64,000 bases of DNA from JBFXJF01 sp050175155 (GTDB lineage: Bacteria > Bacillota > Bacilli > Tepidibacillales > Tepidibacillaceae): the NCBI GenBank assembly GCA_050175155.1, contig JBFXJF010000002.1, forward strand, positions 1 to 64,000. The letters are read 5' to 3'. The position numbers and the translations under genes were made by a program. Below, piece by piece: positions 51,988-59,766 of the stretch (its first letter is position 1; each line of letters starts with the position of its first letter). Below the pieces are notes generated by a model. The model saw only the letters and a program-made list of their open reading frames with translations, was not told the DNA's origin and did no database searches.

Positions 51988-52683
51988 ATGTACAAGGTAT
52001 TTAGGAAAGAGTTAAAGTACCCGATTTCTGTTTTGGATTTTGCGTTACTTAGGAAAAAATTAGAACCACTTGTACATTCTGATTCACATTCAGGTGATAA
52101 TGGATATCAAGTTCGCTCACTTTATTTCGACTCAATAGATGACCAAGATTTATTTGATACATTGAATGGAAATATGGAAAAAAGGAAGATTAGGCTACGT
52201 TATTATCCTCCTAATACAGATGTCATTCATTTGGAGTATAAATGCAAGTCAGGTTCTGATGTGATCAAACATTCTATTAAACTATCAAAAAGGGATGCAG
52301 AGCGGTTAATGTTAGGAGATTACAGCATGCTGTTAGATTTTCAGGAATCTTTGGCGCAGCAGTTATTAGCTCAGCAGATTTACGCGCGTTTAATGTTGGG
52401 TGGATACCAACCTAAAGTGATTGTAGATTATAGACGCTTGGCTTATACATATCCAGTTAGCAATACTCGTATTACTTATGATACCGAGGTCTCGGCCTCT
52501 TATATAATTCATTCATTTTTTGATGAGAATCCTGGATTAGTTCCTATAACGGCACCAAACACTGGAGTATTAGAAGTAAAATATAATCATTTTCTAGTTG
52601 GAATATTAAAAGAAGTATTGCAGTCGGTAGACTCTTTGCATAGTGCAAACAGTAAATATGCATATTCAAGGTTCTTATTTTAA
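51988..52683 (+). CDS. VTC-domain protein (polyphosphate polymerase-like)
   Basis: A 231-residue single VTC domain: FRKELKYPIS, YQVRSLYFDS, KRKIRLRYYP, LEYKCKSG, PKVIVDYRRLAY and VLEVKYN are the basic and acidic strands of the tunnel fold that in yeast Vtc4 makes polyphosphate. AGGAGG precedes the ATG. Prokaryotic VTC genes are commonly beside DUF4956 and CotH genes, as here. Whether it makes polyphosphate or uses another triphosphate substrate is not known. Confidence 0.88.
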   Translation: MYKVFRKELKYPISVLDFALLRKKLEPLVHSDSHSGDNGYQVRSLYFDSIDDQDLFDTLNGNMEKRKIRLRYYPPNTDVIHLEYKCKSGSDVIKHSIKLSKRDAERLMLGDYSMLLDFQESLAQQLLAQQIYARLMLGGYQPKVIVDYRRLAYTYPVSNTRITYDTEVSASYIIHSFFDENPGLVPITAPNTGVLEVKYNHFLVGILKEVLQSVDSLHSANSKYAYSRFLF

Positions 52684-52700
52684 CTATTGGAGGGGAAAAA

Positions 52701-53381
52701 ATGGAAGATTTTATTATGATGTATTTTAATGATTTATCCAGTTTGGATCTCACTACTATTCTACTAAATAATGCTGTGACTATTGTGATAGGCTCCTTTA
52801 TTATGTTAACATATCGGTTAACCTATTCGGGAACAGCATATAGCAAGAAATTTAATGTATCTCTAGGTATGCTAACGATTGTAACTACACTTATCATGAG
52901 TGTTATCAGTAATAATATTGCCTTGTCTCTTGGAATGGTAGGAGCGTTATCTATTATTCGCTTTCGTACACCGGTAAAAGATCCTCGGGATATTACATTT
53001 ATTTTCTGGAGTATTTCTATAGGTGTAGCATGCGGTATTTCTCAATATATACCTGCAGCTATTACCTCCGTCATCATATTTTTATTTTTAATTGTAATGA
53101 AACAGACCTATTCTGATGGAAAAATGTTATTGATTATTAAGTGCAATACGGATGCCCAAATCAAGGTTCAGGTGGCTATTGAACAATATTTTTCTAAAGC
53201 GGCTTCTTTACGCATGAAAAATGCTAATGCCCAAAATTGGGAACTAGTATATGAAATTAGCAAGAATATGTTGCGTAAGGCAAAGAATAAAAATCAAATA
53301 GATATTTTTGATAAATTACTTAAGATTGAAGGGGTAATGAGTGTTAATCAGGTGGATCAAACTGAGGATATTAGTCGATAA
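52701..53381 (+). CDS. DUF4956 membrane protein
   Basis: A 226-residue protein with three to four transmembrane helices and a soluble C-terminus. The signature LGMVGALSIIRFRTPVKDPRDITFIFWSISIGVACG identifies DUF4956. AGGGGAAAA precedes the ATG, and the gap to the VTC gene is 17 bases. The family is a constant companion of VTC proteins and is probably their membrane partner; no reaction is known. Confidence 0.9.
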   Translation: MEDFIMMYFNDLSSLDLTTILLNNAVTIVIGSFIMLTYRLTYSGTAYSKKFNVSLGMLTIVTTLIMSVISNNIALSLGMVGALSIIRFRTPVKDPRDITFIFWSISIGVACGISQYIPAAITSVIIFLFLIVMKQTYSDGKMLLIIKCNTDAQIKVQVAIEQYFSKAASLRMKNANAQNWELVYEISKNMLRKAKNKNQIDIFDKLLKIEGVMSVNQVDQTEDISR

Positions 53382-53398
53382 TATGGGAGTTGAAGGTG

Positions 53399-54796
53399 AT
53401 GCGTAGGTACATAACTTATCTTTTTATAGCAACGACATTCCTCGCTATAATTATTGGTATCAATGGAGTTAAAGTAGTCCTAATGAATTATCAAGAAGAA
53501 CAATCACAACAGCAGGACGTAACAGAAGAAACTTCTGTGTATTATAATAGTTCCTTTTCCACACATCTTCCATTGGTAGTTATAGAGACTGGTAATGAGC
53601 AAATTAAAAAAGAGAGTAAGACTTGGGCAGAAATTACAGTGATTCATCCTCCCTATACAAATAACGATCTTAATGATACGCTTGATTTTACGACCACCGC
53701 ATTAATTAATTATAGAGGAAGCTCTTCATACAAAACCTTTGATAAGAAACAATACCATATTGAATTCCATGATGGATATGATAAAGAGAAAAAGAAGAGT
53801 TATCCGGTAATGGGTATGGGTGCTGATAGTGACTGGGTATTAAACGGCCCTTTTCTCGACAGATCCTTGGTTAGAAATCAATTAATTTACAGCATTTCGA
53901 GAGAGATATTGCCATGGGCACCCGATACTCAATACTGTGAAGTATTTTTGAACGGGGAATATCAAGGCTTGTATTTAATGGTCGAGCCAATAACAAATGG
54001 AGAGAACCGATTGAACTTAAACAATTTCGGTTTAGTATCGGGACAAACAGCTTATATATTGAAACGGGACCGAGAGAATACGGAAGAAAATGAGTTTTAT
54101 AGCTATGGAAATATAAATGGGAAAACAAGCAATCCATTCAGTATTATTTATCCTAAGCCAAGCAGGATAACCAAGCAACAGTATCAATGGATTGAGAAGG
54201 ATATTAACGATTTTGAACGCGTTCTGTATTCTGACTATTTCGACAACCAAGATTACGGATATGCGGCATATATTGATGTACAGTCTTTTGTAGACTATTA
54301 TATTATCAATGAATTGACGCTTACGACAGATGCTAGTTATCTTTCTACTTATGTGTATAAGGATATGGGCGGCAAATTGAAAGCAACCGTTTGGGATTTT
54401 AATAACTCATTTAATAACTATCCTTGGGAGCCAAAATCTTCTAATCAATTTCACGTAGCTCAAAACAATTGGTATAGCCGTTTATTTCAAGATAAAAATT
54501 TTACGAAAATGGTTGTGGAACGCTACAAAGAACTGAGAAAAGGTTCGCTTAGTGAAGAAAACCTTTTAAAGCTTGTGGATGAGAATATATTGTATCTAGG
54601 TGATGCAATATACAGGAATTTCGAAATCTGGGGGTATACGTTTAATGAAGGATTATTATCAAAAGATGAACAGGGTAATAACCGTGACCCGAGAAGCTAT
54701 GAGGAGGCCATTCAACAGCTCAAAAAAAGTATTGTGGAGCGAGGAGATTTTCTAGATGAATACATTGAAACGCTTTTTCAGTACGCAATCAACTAA
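53399..54796 (+). CDS. CotH-family kinase-like protein
   Basis: A 465-residue exported CotH protein with an N-terminal helix (YITYLFIATTFLAIIIGI). The kinase-like motifs include NYRGSSSYKTFDKKQYHIEF (substrate lysine region), GMGADSDWVLNGPFLDRSLVRNQL, GLYLMVEPI and KATVWDFNNSF, where WDFN carries the metal-binding aspartate. Bacterial and fungal CotH proteins can phosphorylate secreted proteins; a polysaccharide-linked target is inferred from context. The start at 53399 lies nine bases after GGGAG. It overlaps the next gene by 41 bases. Confidence 0.88.
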   Translation: MRRYITYLFIATTFLAIIIGINGVKVVLMNYQEEQSQQQDVTEETSVYYNSSFSTHLPLVVIETGNEQIKKESKTWAEITVIHPPYTNNDLNDTLDFTTTALINYRGSSSYKTFDKKQYHIEFHDGYDKEKKKSYPVMGMGADSDWVLNGPFLDRSLVRNQLIYSISREILPWAPDTQYCEVFLNGEYQGLYLMVEPITNGENRLNLNNFGLVSGQTAYILKRDRENTEENEFYSYGNINGKTSNPFSIIYPKPSRITKQQYQWIEKDINDFERVLYSDYFDNQDYGYAAYIDVQSFVDYYIINELTLTTDASYLSTYVYKDMGGKLKATVWDFNNSFNNYPWEPKSSNQFHVAQNNWYSRLFQDKNFTKMVVERYKELRKGSLSEENLLKLVDENILYLGDAIYRNFEIWGYTFNEGLLSKDEQGNNRDPRSYEEAIQQLKKSIVERGDFLDEYIETLFQYAIN

Positions 54797-56021
54797 AACC
54801 TATATCATTTTTTTGGTTATCTTTCTCCTTTCGTCTGCTTCCCTACTCTATTACGATTATGTGAAGAAGATGAAAACAGTGTATCAATCACGTATAGATT
54901 TTTATGAAGGTATGGTTGAGAGTGAACAAGAATGGCTTGTTTCACTTCAGCAGTCTAATGGTGCTCTGGCATTTACTGAAGTAGAAAATGGCACCATTAG
55001 TATCGTACCTTATTTTTCAAGTATTACAGCTATCGCTCTTTTGCAAAAATCTTTAAATGTAGAATATGTGGATGAAGTTAAGGCATATTTTGATTGGCAT
55101 TTTGCTCGCCTAAACAATGTAAAATCGGATAAAACTGGAACTGCGGGCACAATATATAATTGTACAGCTGATGTTGTAAATGGCGTTGTTGTTTCGGAAT
55201 ATAACAACCAGGGATACGATTCTGTTGATTCTTATGCTGCGTTATACTTAATGGTACTTTGGAATTATTATGAGCAGACTGGAGATGCAGAATATCTTAT
55301 TCAACACTTTTCGCAGATCATGGCTGTTATTGGGGCAATGAATGCTACAATTGATAATGATGGGTTATCTTATTATAAACCTAATGGGGATGTAAAATAT
55401 TTAATGGATAACTCAGAAGTTTACCAAGGCGTATTATCAGCTATTAAACTATTGGAGCAGGTTTTTTTGCCCCATTTTGGGAAGGAAACAAAGGAATATT
55501 GTGAAGTAGAACAAGTGATAACACATTTTCATGAAATAAATAGCAAACAAGCTCTAGCCTTTGACACTATTCTTTGGAATGATACGGAGCAACGCTATGA
55601 AATTGGTTTAAATAAAGAAGGCACCATTTTAAATTTCAACAGTTGGAAGAATTTTTATCCTGATGCTGTGGCTCAATTATTTCCAATTATTTTTGGTGTG
55701 ATAGACTCAGATAGTACGCGAGCGATTAAGCTTTATGATACATTTGGAGAGAATTTTGAATGGCAAAGCATGGAGCACTATAATAAGGGTTACATCGACT
55801 TTTATTGGGGTCTAACCGCATACTGCGGTGCATTAATGCATGATGAAGAAAAGGTATATGCATATCTAAATTACTATAAAAATAACGTTTCTCCTAATCA
55901 TGATTATCCCGCCTATAATGCTGACGGTGCATGGGTGGTTTTAGCTAGTGCGGAAATGAATCAATATTATAAAGAGCAAATGCAAAGAATTGACCCATTA
56001 GGATTGGTTTCGGTAAAATAA
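54756..56021 (+). CDS. Membrane-anchored glycosidase-like protein ((alpha/alpha)6 fold)
   Basis: A 421-residue protein with one N-terminal transmembrane helix (TYIIFLVIFLLSSASLLYY) and an extracellular helical-barrel domain: NQGYDSVDSYAALYLMVLWNYY, then DGLSYYKPNGDVKYLMDNSEVYQGV, and acidic residues at the ends of helices. Helical-barrel glycoside hydrolases of this kind act as partner hydrolases in cellulose-like operons (BcsZ is family 8). The exact family is uncertain. It is the last gene of the operon, with a GAGGAG site nine bases upstream. Confidence 0.65.
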   Translation: MNTLKRFFSTQSTKTYIIFLVIFLLSSASLLYYDYVKKMKTVYQSRIDFYEGMVESEQEWLVSLQQSNGALAFTEVENGTISIVPYFSSITAIALLQKSLNVEYVDEVKAYFDWHFARLNNVKSDKTGTAGTIYNCTADVVNGVVVSEYNNQGYDSVDSYAALYLMVLWNYYEQTGDAEYLIQHFSQIMAVIGAMNATIDNDGLSYYKPNGDVKYLMDNSEVYQGVLSAIKLLEQVFLPHFGKETKEYCEVEQVITHFHEINSKQALAFDTILWNDTEQRYEIGLNKEGTILNFNSWKNFYPDAVAQLFPIIFGVIDSDSTRAIKLYDTFGENFEWQSMEHYNKGYIDFYWGLTAYCGALMHDEEKVYAYLNYYKNNVSPNHDYPAYNADGAWVVLASAEMNQYYKEQMQRIDPLGLVSVK

Positions 56022-56062
56022 ACTAATTGAAGAGATATTATAGTCGGTGTATAAAGCACGAT

Positions 56063-56143
56063 GAGAAGTAAAGAACAGGCGATAGACTTCTTAATTGATT
56101 GGTAGATTTTCTTATAATTTATTGTAAACTACTTAAGTTAAAT
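56063..56143 (+). pseudogene. Decayed gatB 3' fragment (right border of the operon)
   Basis: AAAGAACAGGCGATAGACTT and the following bases resemble AAAGAAAAGGCGATAGGCTT in the gatB tail at about 47.48 kb, and TATTGTAAA follows both. About 25 bases are clearly alike. The rest of 56022-56212 shows no gene. Confidence 0.35.
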
Positions 56144-56212
56144 TATTGCAAAATATTCGTTGGGCTTATGTTAAATAAATGACATAATAAAAAAAATAAT
56201 CTTTTGGTGGGA

Positions 56213-56262
56213 AATAGGTGCCAGGAAATAGGTGCCAGGAACGTCAGTTAGTCAGTTATTGA
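56213..56262 (+). repeat. REP-like repeat, copy 8, with partial tandem duplication
   Basis: The opening AATAGGTGCCAGG is present twice in tandem (56213 and 56227) before a single CGTCAGTTAGTCAGTTATT. The palindrome reads GTGCCAGGAAC in the second unit. Confidence 0.9.
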
Positions 56263-56289
56263 AAGAAATTTTTATTATTATTATAGTCT

Positions 56290-56494
56290 GTAGACGCCCC
56301 CCCAAAAAAAGCTTTGTTTTAGATCAATTAGAAGCTATTATGGAGTTAAGCCCTAAGAGAGTAGTATACGTATCATGTAATACTAGCACTCTATCTTAAT
56401 TTGAAATAAATTTCAAACTAAGTTCCATCAGTTTCAAGACATAATTTTTGTCTACCCAAGTCATATAGAATGTGTTGTGCTCTTAAATATATAA
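56290..56494 (+). pseudogene. Internally deleted rlmD/rumA 3' fragment
   Basis: It reads ELSPKRVVYVSCNTSTL, matching the conserved VYVSCNP(A/S)T motif with the catalytic cysteine region of RlmD/RumA. After a deletion it reads DIIFVYPSHIECVVLL and then NI and stop, the family terminus. It is the longest of the rumA-like relics and carries stops and frameshifts. It lies 28 bases before the membrane protein gene of the intact module. Confidence 0.7.
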
Positions 56495-56521
56495 TATAAA
56501 AATTAAGGGAGAGTAAATAAA

Positions 56522-56956
56522 ATGAACGTTTTAGATATTTCAATAATTATTTTTGTAATAATGGAAACTGCAAACGTTTGTATTTTATACTTTGCTCCAG
56601 ATTCACGACTTGGCAATGGAGTGGCTGTTTTTAATCACTGGGAGAGTTCAAAAAAAAATGAGGATACTCATCTTTTTGCTAGTTACATGACTAATTGGGT
56701 GGCAGGAACTAAACTAATTTTTATTATGTTGCTTTTGGTTGTGCTTTTTACCGGCAGTGAAATCACAAAAATATTTACTGTTGTTGTAATGATTCTGTCT
56801 ATTACTACATATTTTTGGAGACTACATCCCATTGTAAAAAAACTCGATAAAAAAGGTCAAATAACTCCTGCTGGCTATTCCAAGACGTTGGGTTTTATGA
56901 TTGCCGGATTTTTAATCATGTTTACCCTTGCACTTATTTTGGCACTATTCCTTTAA
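56522..56956 (+). CDS. Four-helix membrane protein, intact module copy C
   Basis: 144 residues, differing from the copy at 35981 by only a few residues (SRLGNG for SPLGNG, KKNEDTH for KEDEDTH). It has four hydrophobic segments. GGGAG lies ten bases before the ATG. It is followed after 14 bases by the intact hydrolase, so this is the complete two-gene unit and the other two sites are decayed versions. The family is not recognised. Confidence 0.78.
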   Translation: MNVLDISIIIFVIMETANVCILYFAPDSRLGNGVAVFNHWESSKKNEDTHLFASYMTNWVAGTKLIFIMLLLVVLFTGSEITKIFTVVVMILSITTYFWRLHPIVKKLDKKGQITPAGYSKTLGFMIAGFLIMFTLALILALFL

Positions 56957-56970
56957 AGGAGGAAACATCT

Positions 56971-57675
56971 ATGAAAAAATGGTTTAAAATTACCCTGATT
57001 ACGATAATATCGTTTGTAATTTTATCGGGAGGCGCATTTTTAATTTATGCATCTGATTATTATAAAGCAGATGATGTGGCGATTCCAGTAATGCAAGGTG
57101 ATTCAACCATGCGTGTTCAAGATAACCTTATAATACTATCACCTACAATACCTAGCGATACGGCACTGATTTTTTATCCAGGCGCCAAGGTAGAATATAT
57201 AGCGTATTTGCCGATTCTGGAAAAAATTAAACAGAATTTAGGAATTACCTGCATTCTTGTTAAAATGCCGTTTAATATGGCTATTTTTGATACGAATGCT
57301 GCTGATAAAATTATTGATCAGTTTCCGGATATTGAAAAATGGTATATAGGAGGTCACTCCATGGGTGGTGCAATGGCTAGCGATTATGCGTCAAAGCATC
57401 AGGACAAGGTAGAAGGATTGATTTTGCTAGGGGCTTATATTTATGGAGGTTACCCTGCTGAAAACTCGCTGACAGTTTACGGCACATTTAATACAAGCGT
57501 GGCGGAGAAAATAAACTATACCGAGAACATTGTAGTTATAGATGGTGGAAACCATGCCCAGTTCGGTAATTACGGTAAGCAAAAAGGCGATCCTGATGCC
57601 ACGATTTCAAGCGAAGAACAACAGGACATCACAGTGGAGGCTATCAGAGAATTCTTGGCGAAAATAAATGATTAA
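56971..57675 (+). CDS. Membrane-anchored alpha/beta hydrolase, intact module copy C
   Basis: A 234-residue hydrolase. The N-terminal anchor (KKWFKITLITIISFVILSGG) places the catalytic domain outside the membrane. The nucleophile elbow is GGHSMGG, with a likely acid in the DNLIILSPT/AYIYG region and the histidine in DGGNHAQFGNYG. The start ATG 56971 is preceded by GGAGG. Its near-identical relatives lie at 34114 (CTG start) and 36425 (fragment). The substrate is unknown. Confidence 0.87.
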   Translation: MKKWFKITLITIISFVILSGGAFLIYASDYYKADDVAIPVMQGDSTMRVQDNLIILSPTIPSDTALIFYPGAKVEYIAYLPILEKIKQNLGITCILVKMPFNMAIFDTNAADKIIDQFPDIEKWYIGGHSMGGAMASDYASKHQDKVEGLILLGAYIYGGYPAENSLTVYGTFNTSVAEKINYTENIVVIDGGNHAQFGNYGKQKGDPDATISSEEQQDITVEAIREFLAKIND

Positions 57676-57880
57676 GCTGGTTGAAATTACGGAAAAAATG
57701 TCTGATATGCGCTCAATGGGAATTCGTCGCGTCACCTATCAATAAAATTATTGAAGACTGTTTTTTATACTTTATCGCATTTTAAAACATATACTGATTT
57801 AGGTGCTCCTACGTGTAACTGTAAAGACTGGAAATTTCATTTAAGTTTACAGAACGATAAATAGTTTTAGGAGGGAAAGT

Positions 57881-58456
57881 ATGGATATTTTTAAATTGAT
57901 TAACGATCAGCTTAATAACCAGGACACTTTGAAGAAACTGGGCCAATCTGTAGGAGCAGAACCATCTCAGGTTCAGCAACTTGCCCAGCTTGGGATGCCA
58001 GCAATATTGCAAGCATTAGGACGTAATGCAAGTACGTCTGAAGGTGCAGCAGCTTTGGTCAGCGCATTAGACCAACATCAGGATGAAAATGTGGATGATG
58101 TCCAAGGGTTTTTAAGTAGCGTCAACACTGATGACGGCGCAAAAATGCTACAGCACATATTTGTAGGCAATAACGACAGAGTACAAAATAATCTAGCCAA
58201 ACAAACAGGACTGGATATGGGTCAGGTATCCGGTATAATGGCACAGCTAACACCGCTATTACTAGGTGCATTAGCTCAGAAGAAAAAACAGCAGAACTTG
58301 GATCCATCAGAAATCACTGGGGTGTTAACTGGGCTGATGGAACAAGGTGACAACGGCGGTTTGATGGGTATGGTGACGAATCTGCTGGATTCTGACAACG
58401 ATGGAAGCATAGTTGATGATGTCGGAAGCCTATTGAAAGGTTTTTTAAAAAAATAG
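57881..58456 (+). CDS. DUF937 (YidB-like) protein
   Basis: A 191-residue soluble protein of the DUF937 family: MDIFKLINDQLNNQDTLKKLGQ, QQLAQLGMPAILQALGRNA, and glycine-rich ends (GGLMGMVTNLLDSDNDGSIVDDVGSLLKGF). AGGAGG precedes the ATG. No biochemical role is established for the family. The 205 bases upstream hold a 25-codon frame overlapping the hydrolase stop, which I do not call as a gene. Confidence 0.88.
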   Translation: MDIFKLINDQLNNQDTLKKLGQSVGAEPSQVQQLAQLGMPAILQALGRNASTSEGAAALVSALDQHQDENVDDVQGFLSSVNTDDGAKMLQHIFVGNNDRVQNNLAKQTGLDMGQVSGIMAQLTPLLLGALAQKKKQQNLDPSEITGVLTGLMEQGDNGGLMGMVTNLLDSDNDGSIVDDVGSLLKGFLKK

Positions 58457-58484
58457 CTAATTGCTAAAAATAGGAGGGGTTATT

Positions 58485-58898
58485 ATGTTAAAAGAATTCA
58501 AAGAATTTGCCTTAAAAGGTAATGTCCTAGATCTTGCAGTGGCCGTGATTATTGGAGCAGCGTTTGGGAAAATAATTACTTCATTGGTTAATGATATACT
58601 AATGCCTGTGTTAGGTGTTTTTTTAGGCGGTGTCAGTTTTACACATTTGAAATATATCATTACACCAGCAAGTGAAGGTGTTGCAGAAGCAGCCATTCTG
58701 TACGGTGCATTTATCCAATCAATGGTCGATTTTTTGATTATTGCTTTTTCTATTTTTATGCTTGTTAAATTACTTACATTTAGAAAGAAAAAGAAACCTG
58801 AAATAGAACCTGAAACAGAACCTGCCGTTATAGCACCAAGTAGGGAAGAGCTTCTGCTTGAAGAAATCCGCGACCTAATCAAAACAAAACATTTCTAG
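58485..58898 (+). CDS. mscL: Large-conductance mechanosensitive channel MscL
   Basis: A 137-residue channel subunit. The N-terminus (MLKEFKEFALKGNVLDLAVAVIIGAAFGKIITSLVNDILMP) is the classic first pore helix and gate of MscL, and the second helix is VDFLIIAFSIFMLVKLL. The C-terminal cytoplasmic helix (EELLLEEIRDLIK) is present. The start at 58485 follows AGGAGGGG; the frame from 58461 has none. It releases solutes on hypoosmotic shock. Confidence 0.97.
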   Translation: MLKEFKEFALKGNVLDLAVAVIIGAAFGKIITSLVNDILMPVLGVFLGGVSFTHLKYIITPASEGVAEAAILYGAFIQSMVDFLIIAFSIFMLVKLLTFRKKKKPEIEPETEPAVIAPSREELLLEEIRDLIKTKHF

Positions 58899-58908
58899 AC
58901 AATAAAAT

Positions 58909-58946
58909 AATAGGTGCTAGGCACGTCAGTTAGTCAGTTATTGAAT
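58909..58946 (+). repeat. REP-like repeat, copy 9
   Basis: Full unit with one change in the palindrome (GTGCTAGGCAC). It lies just after the mscL stop. Confidence 0.9.
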
Positions 58947-58976
58947 CAAAAGAAATTATGAGCAAAACCCTAATAC

Positions 58977-59009
58977 AGAGTACCCTTAGACATGGGTGCT
59001 CTTTTGTTT
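58977..59009 (+). terminator. Terminator after mscL
   Basis: AGAGTACCC and GGGTGCTCT (one G-T) with an 8-base loop, followed by TTTGTTTG. Confidence 0.75.
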
Positions 59010-59029
59010 GTATTCAGTAAAATCTATAC

Positions 59030-59058
59030 TTGATTAGTTCCGATTTTGGTAATATAAT
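59030..59058 (+). promoter_or_regulatory. Promoter of the ArsR-like regulator
   Basis: TTGATT (59030-59035) and TATAAT (59053-59058) with a 17-base spacer, 30 bases before the ATG. Confidence 0.65.
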
Positions 59059-59088
59059 TAGAAATGGAATTAATGGAGGTGGGAAATT

Positions 59089-59625
59089 ATGAAAAACATA
59101 AATGAGATTATGTTAAATCCTGTTCGATTAAGAATCATACAAGAGCTTTCTACAAAACAAAGCATGACGACGTCAGACCTTTGTGAAAAGATAAGCGATG
59201 TACCGCGGACTACAATGTATCGTCATATCAATATTTTATTGAATAACAACATATTATCCGTTGTATCTGAAAAGAAGATTCGGGGAAGTCTTGAGAGGAC
59301 TCTTGCATTGAATATTGAAGAGATATCAAAGCATAACACTATTGAAAATGCTTCTCAAAAAGTATTTGCTTTTTTGATGAACAAGTACACAAGGTTTCAA
59401 GAATATTTTAGTGGCAAAAATCCTGACCCCGCTCATGATAAAATTTTTTATAACAATACTGTACTGATGATGGATGATAATGAGTTTGACCAATTTCTGT
59501 TTGAGCTGCGTGGACTTCTTATAAAGTACAACTTTGAAGTTGCAAACGGAAGAACAGCCAGGGATATATCCGTGATATCCGCCCCCACAGAAAAGAGTGA
59601 ACAGAATATCAAACAAATCATTTGA
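59089..59625 (+). CDS. ArsR/winged-helix transcriptional regulator
   Basis: A 178-residue regulator. The N-terminal winged helix (NPVRLRIIQELSTKQSMTTSDLCEKISDVPRTTMYRHINILLNN) is ArsR-like, with a longer helical C-terminus and no cysteine metal site. GGAGGTGGG precedes the ATG. It probably senses a small molecule and may control the esterase at 59767, with which it seems to share an operon. Confidence 0.85.
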   Translation: MKNINEIMLNPVRLRIIQELSTKQSMTTSDLCEKISDVPRTTMYRHINILLNNNILSVVSEKKIRGSLERTLALNIEEISKHNTIENASQKVFAFLMNKYTRFQEYFSGKNPDPAHDKIFYNNTVLMMDDNEFDQFLFELRGLLIKYNFEVANGRTARDISVISAPTEKSEQNIKQII

Positions 59626-59645
59626 ATAGATTAGGAGTAAAGGCT

Positions 59646-59741
59646 GAATCAATAATTATTGACTCATCACATTTCATATATCATACTAATGTTACAGATA
59701 TCAGTGAGGCGACAAAAACGTTTCTTAATAAAATCTACTAA
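59646..59741 (+). pseudogene. 3' fragment of an alpha/beta hydrolase
   Basis: Thirty-one codons read ESIIIDSSHFIYHTNVTDISEATKTFLNKIY and stop. The SSHFIYHTNP-like segment is typical of the catalytic-histidine region of alpha/beta hydrolases, so this is probably a displaced gene end. It lies between the regulator and the esterase. Confidence 0.5.
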
Positions 59742-59766
59742 AGTATTATGATAATGAGGTGGAGGA

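Noticed and set aside
57668..57745. A 25-codon frame overlapping the stop of the intact hydrolase
   Set aside because: It has no ribosome site of its own and no family resemblance; the overlap with the previous stop is likely chance.
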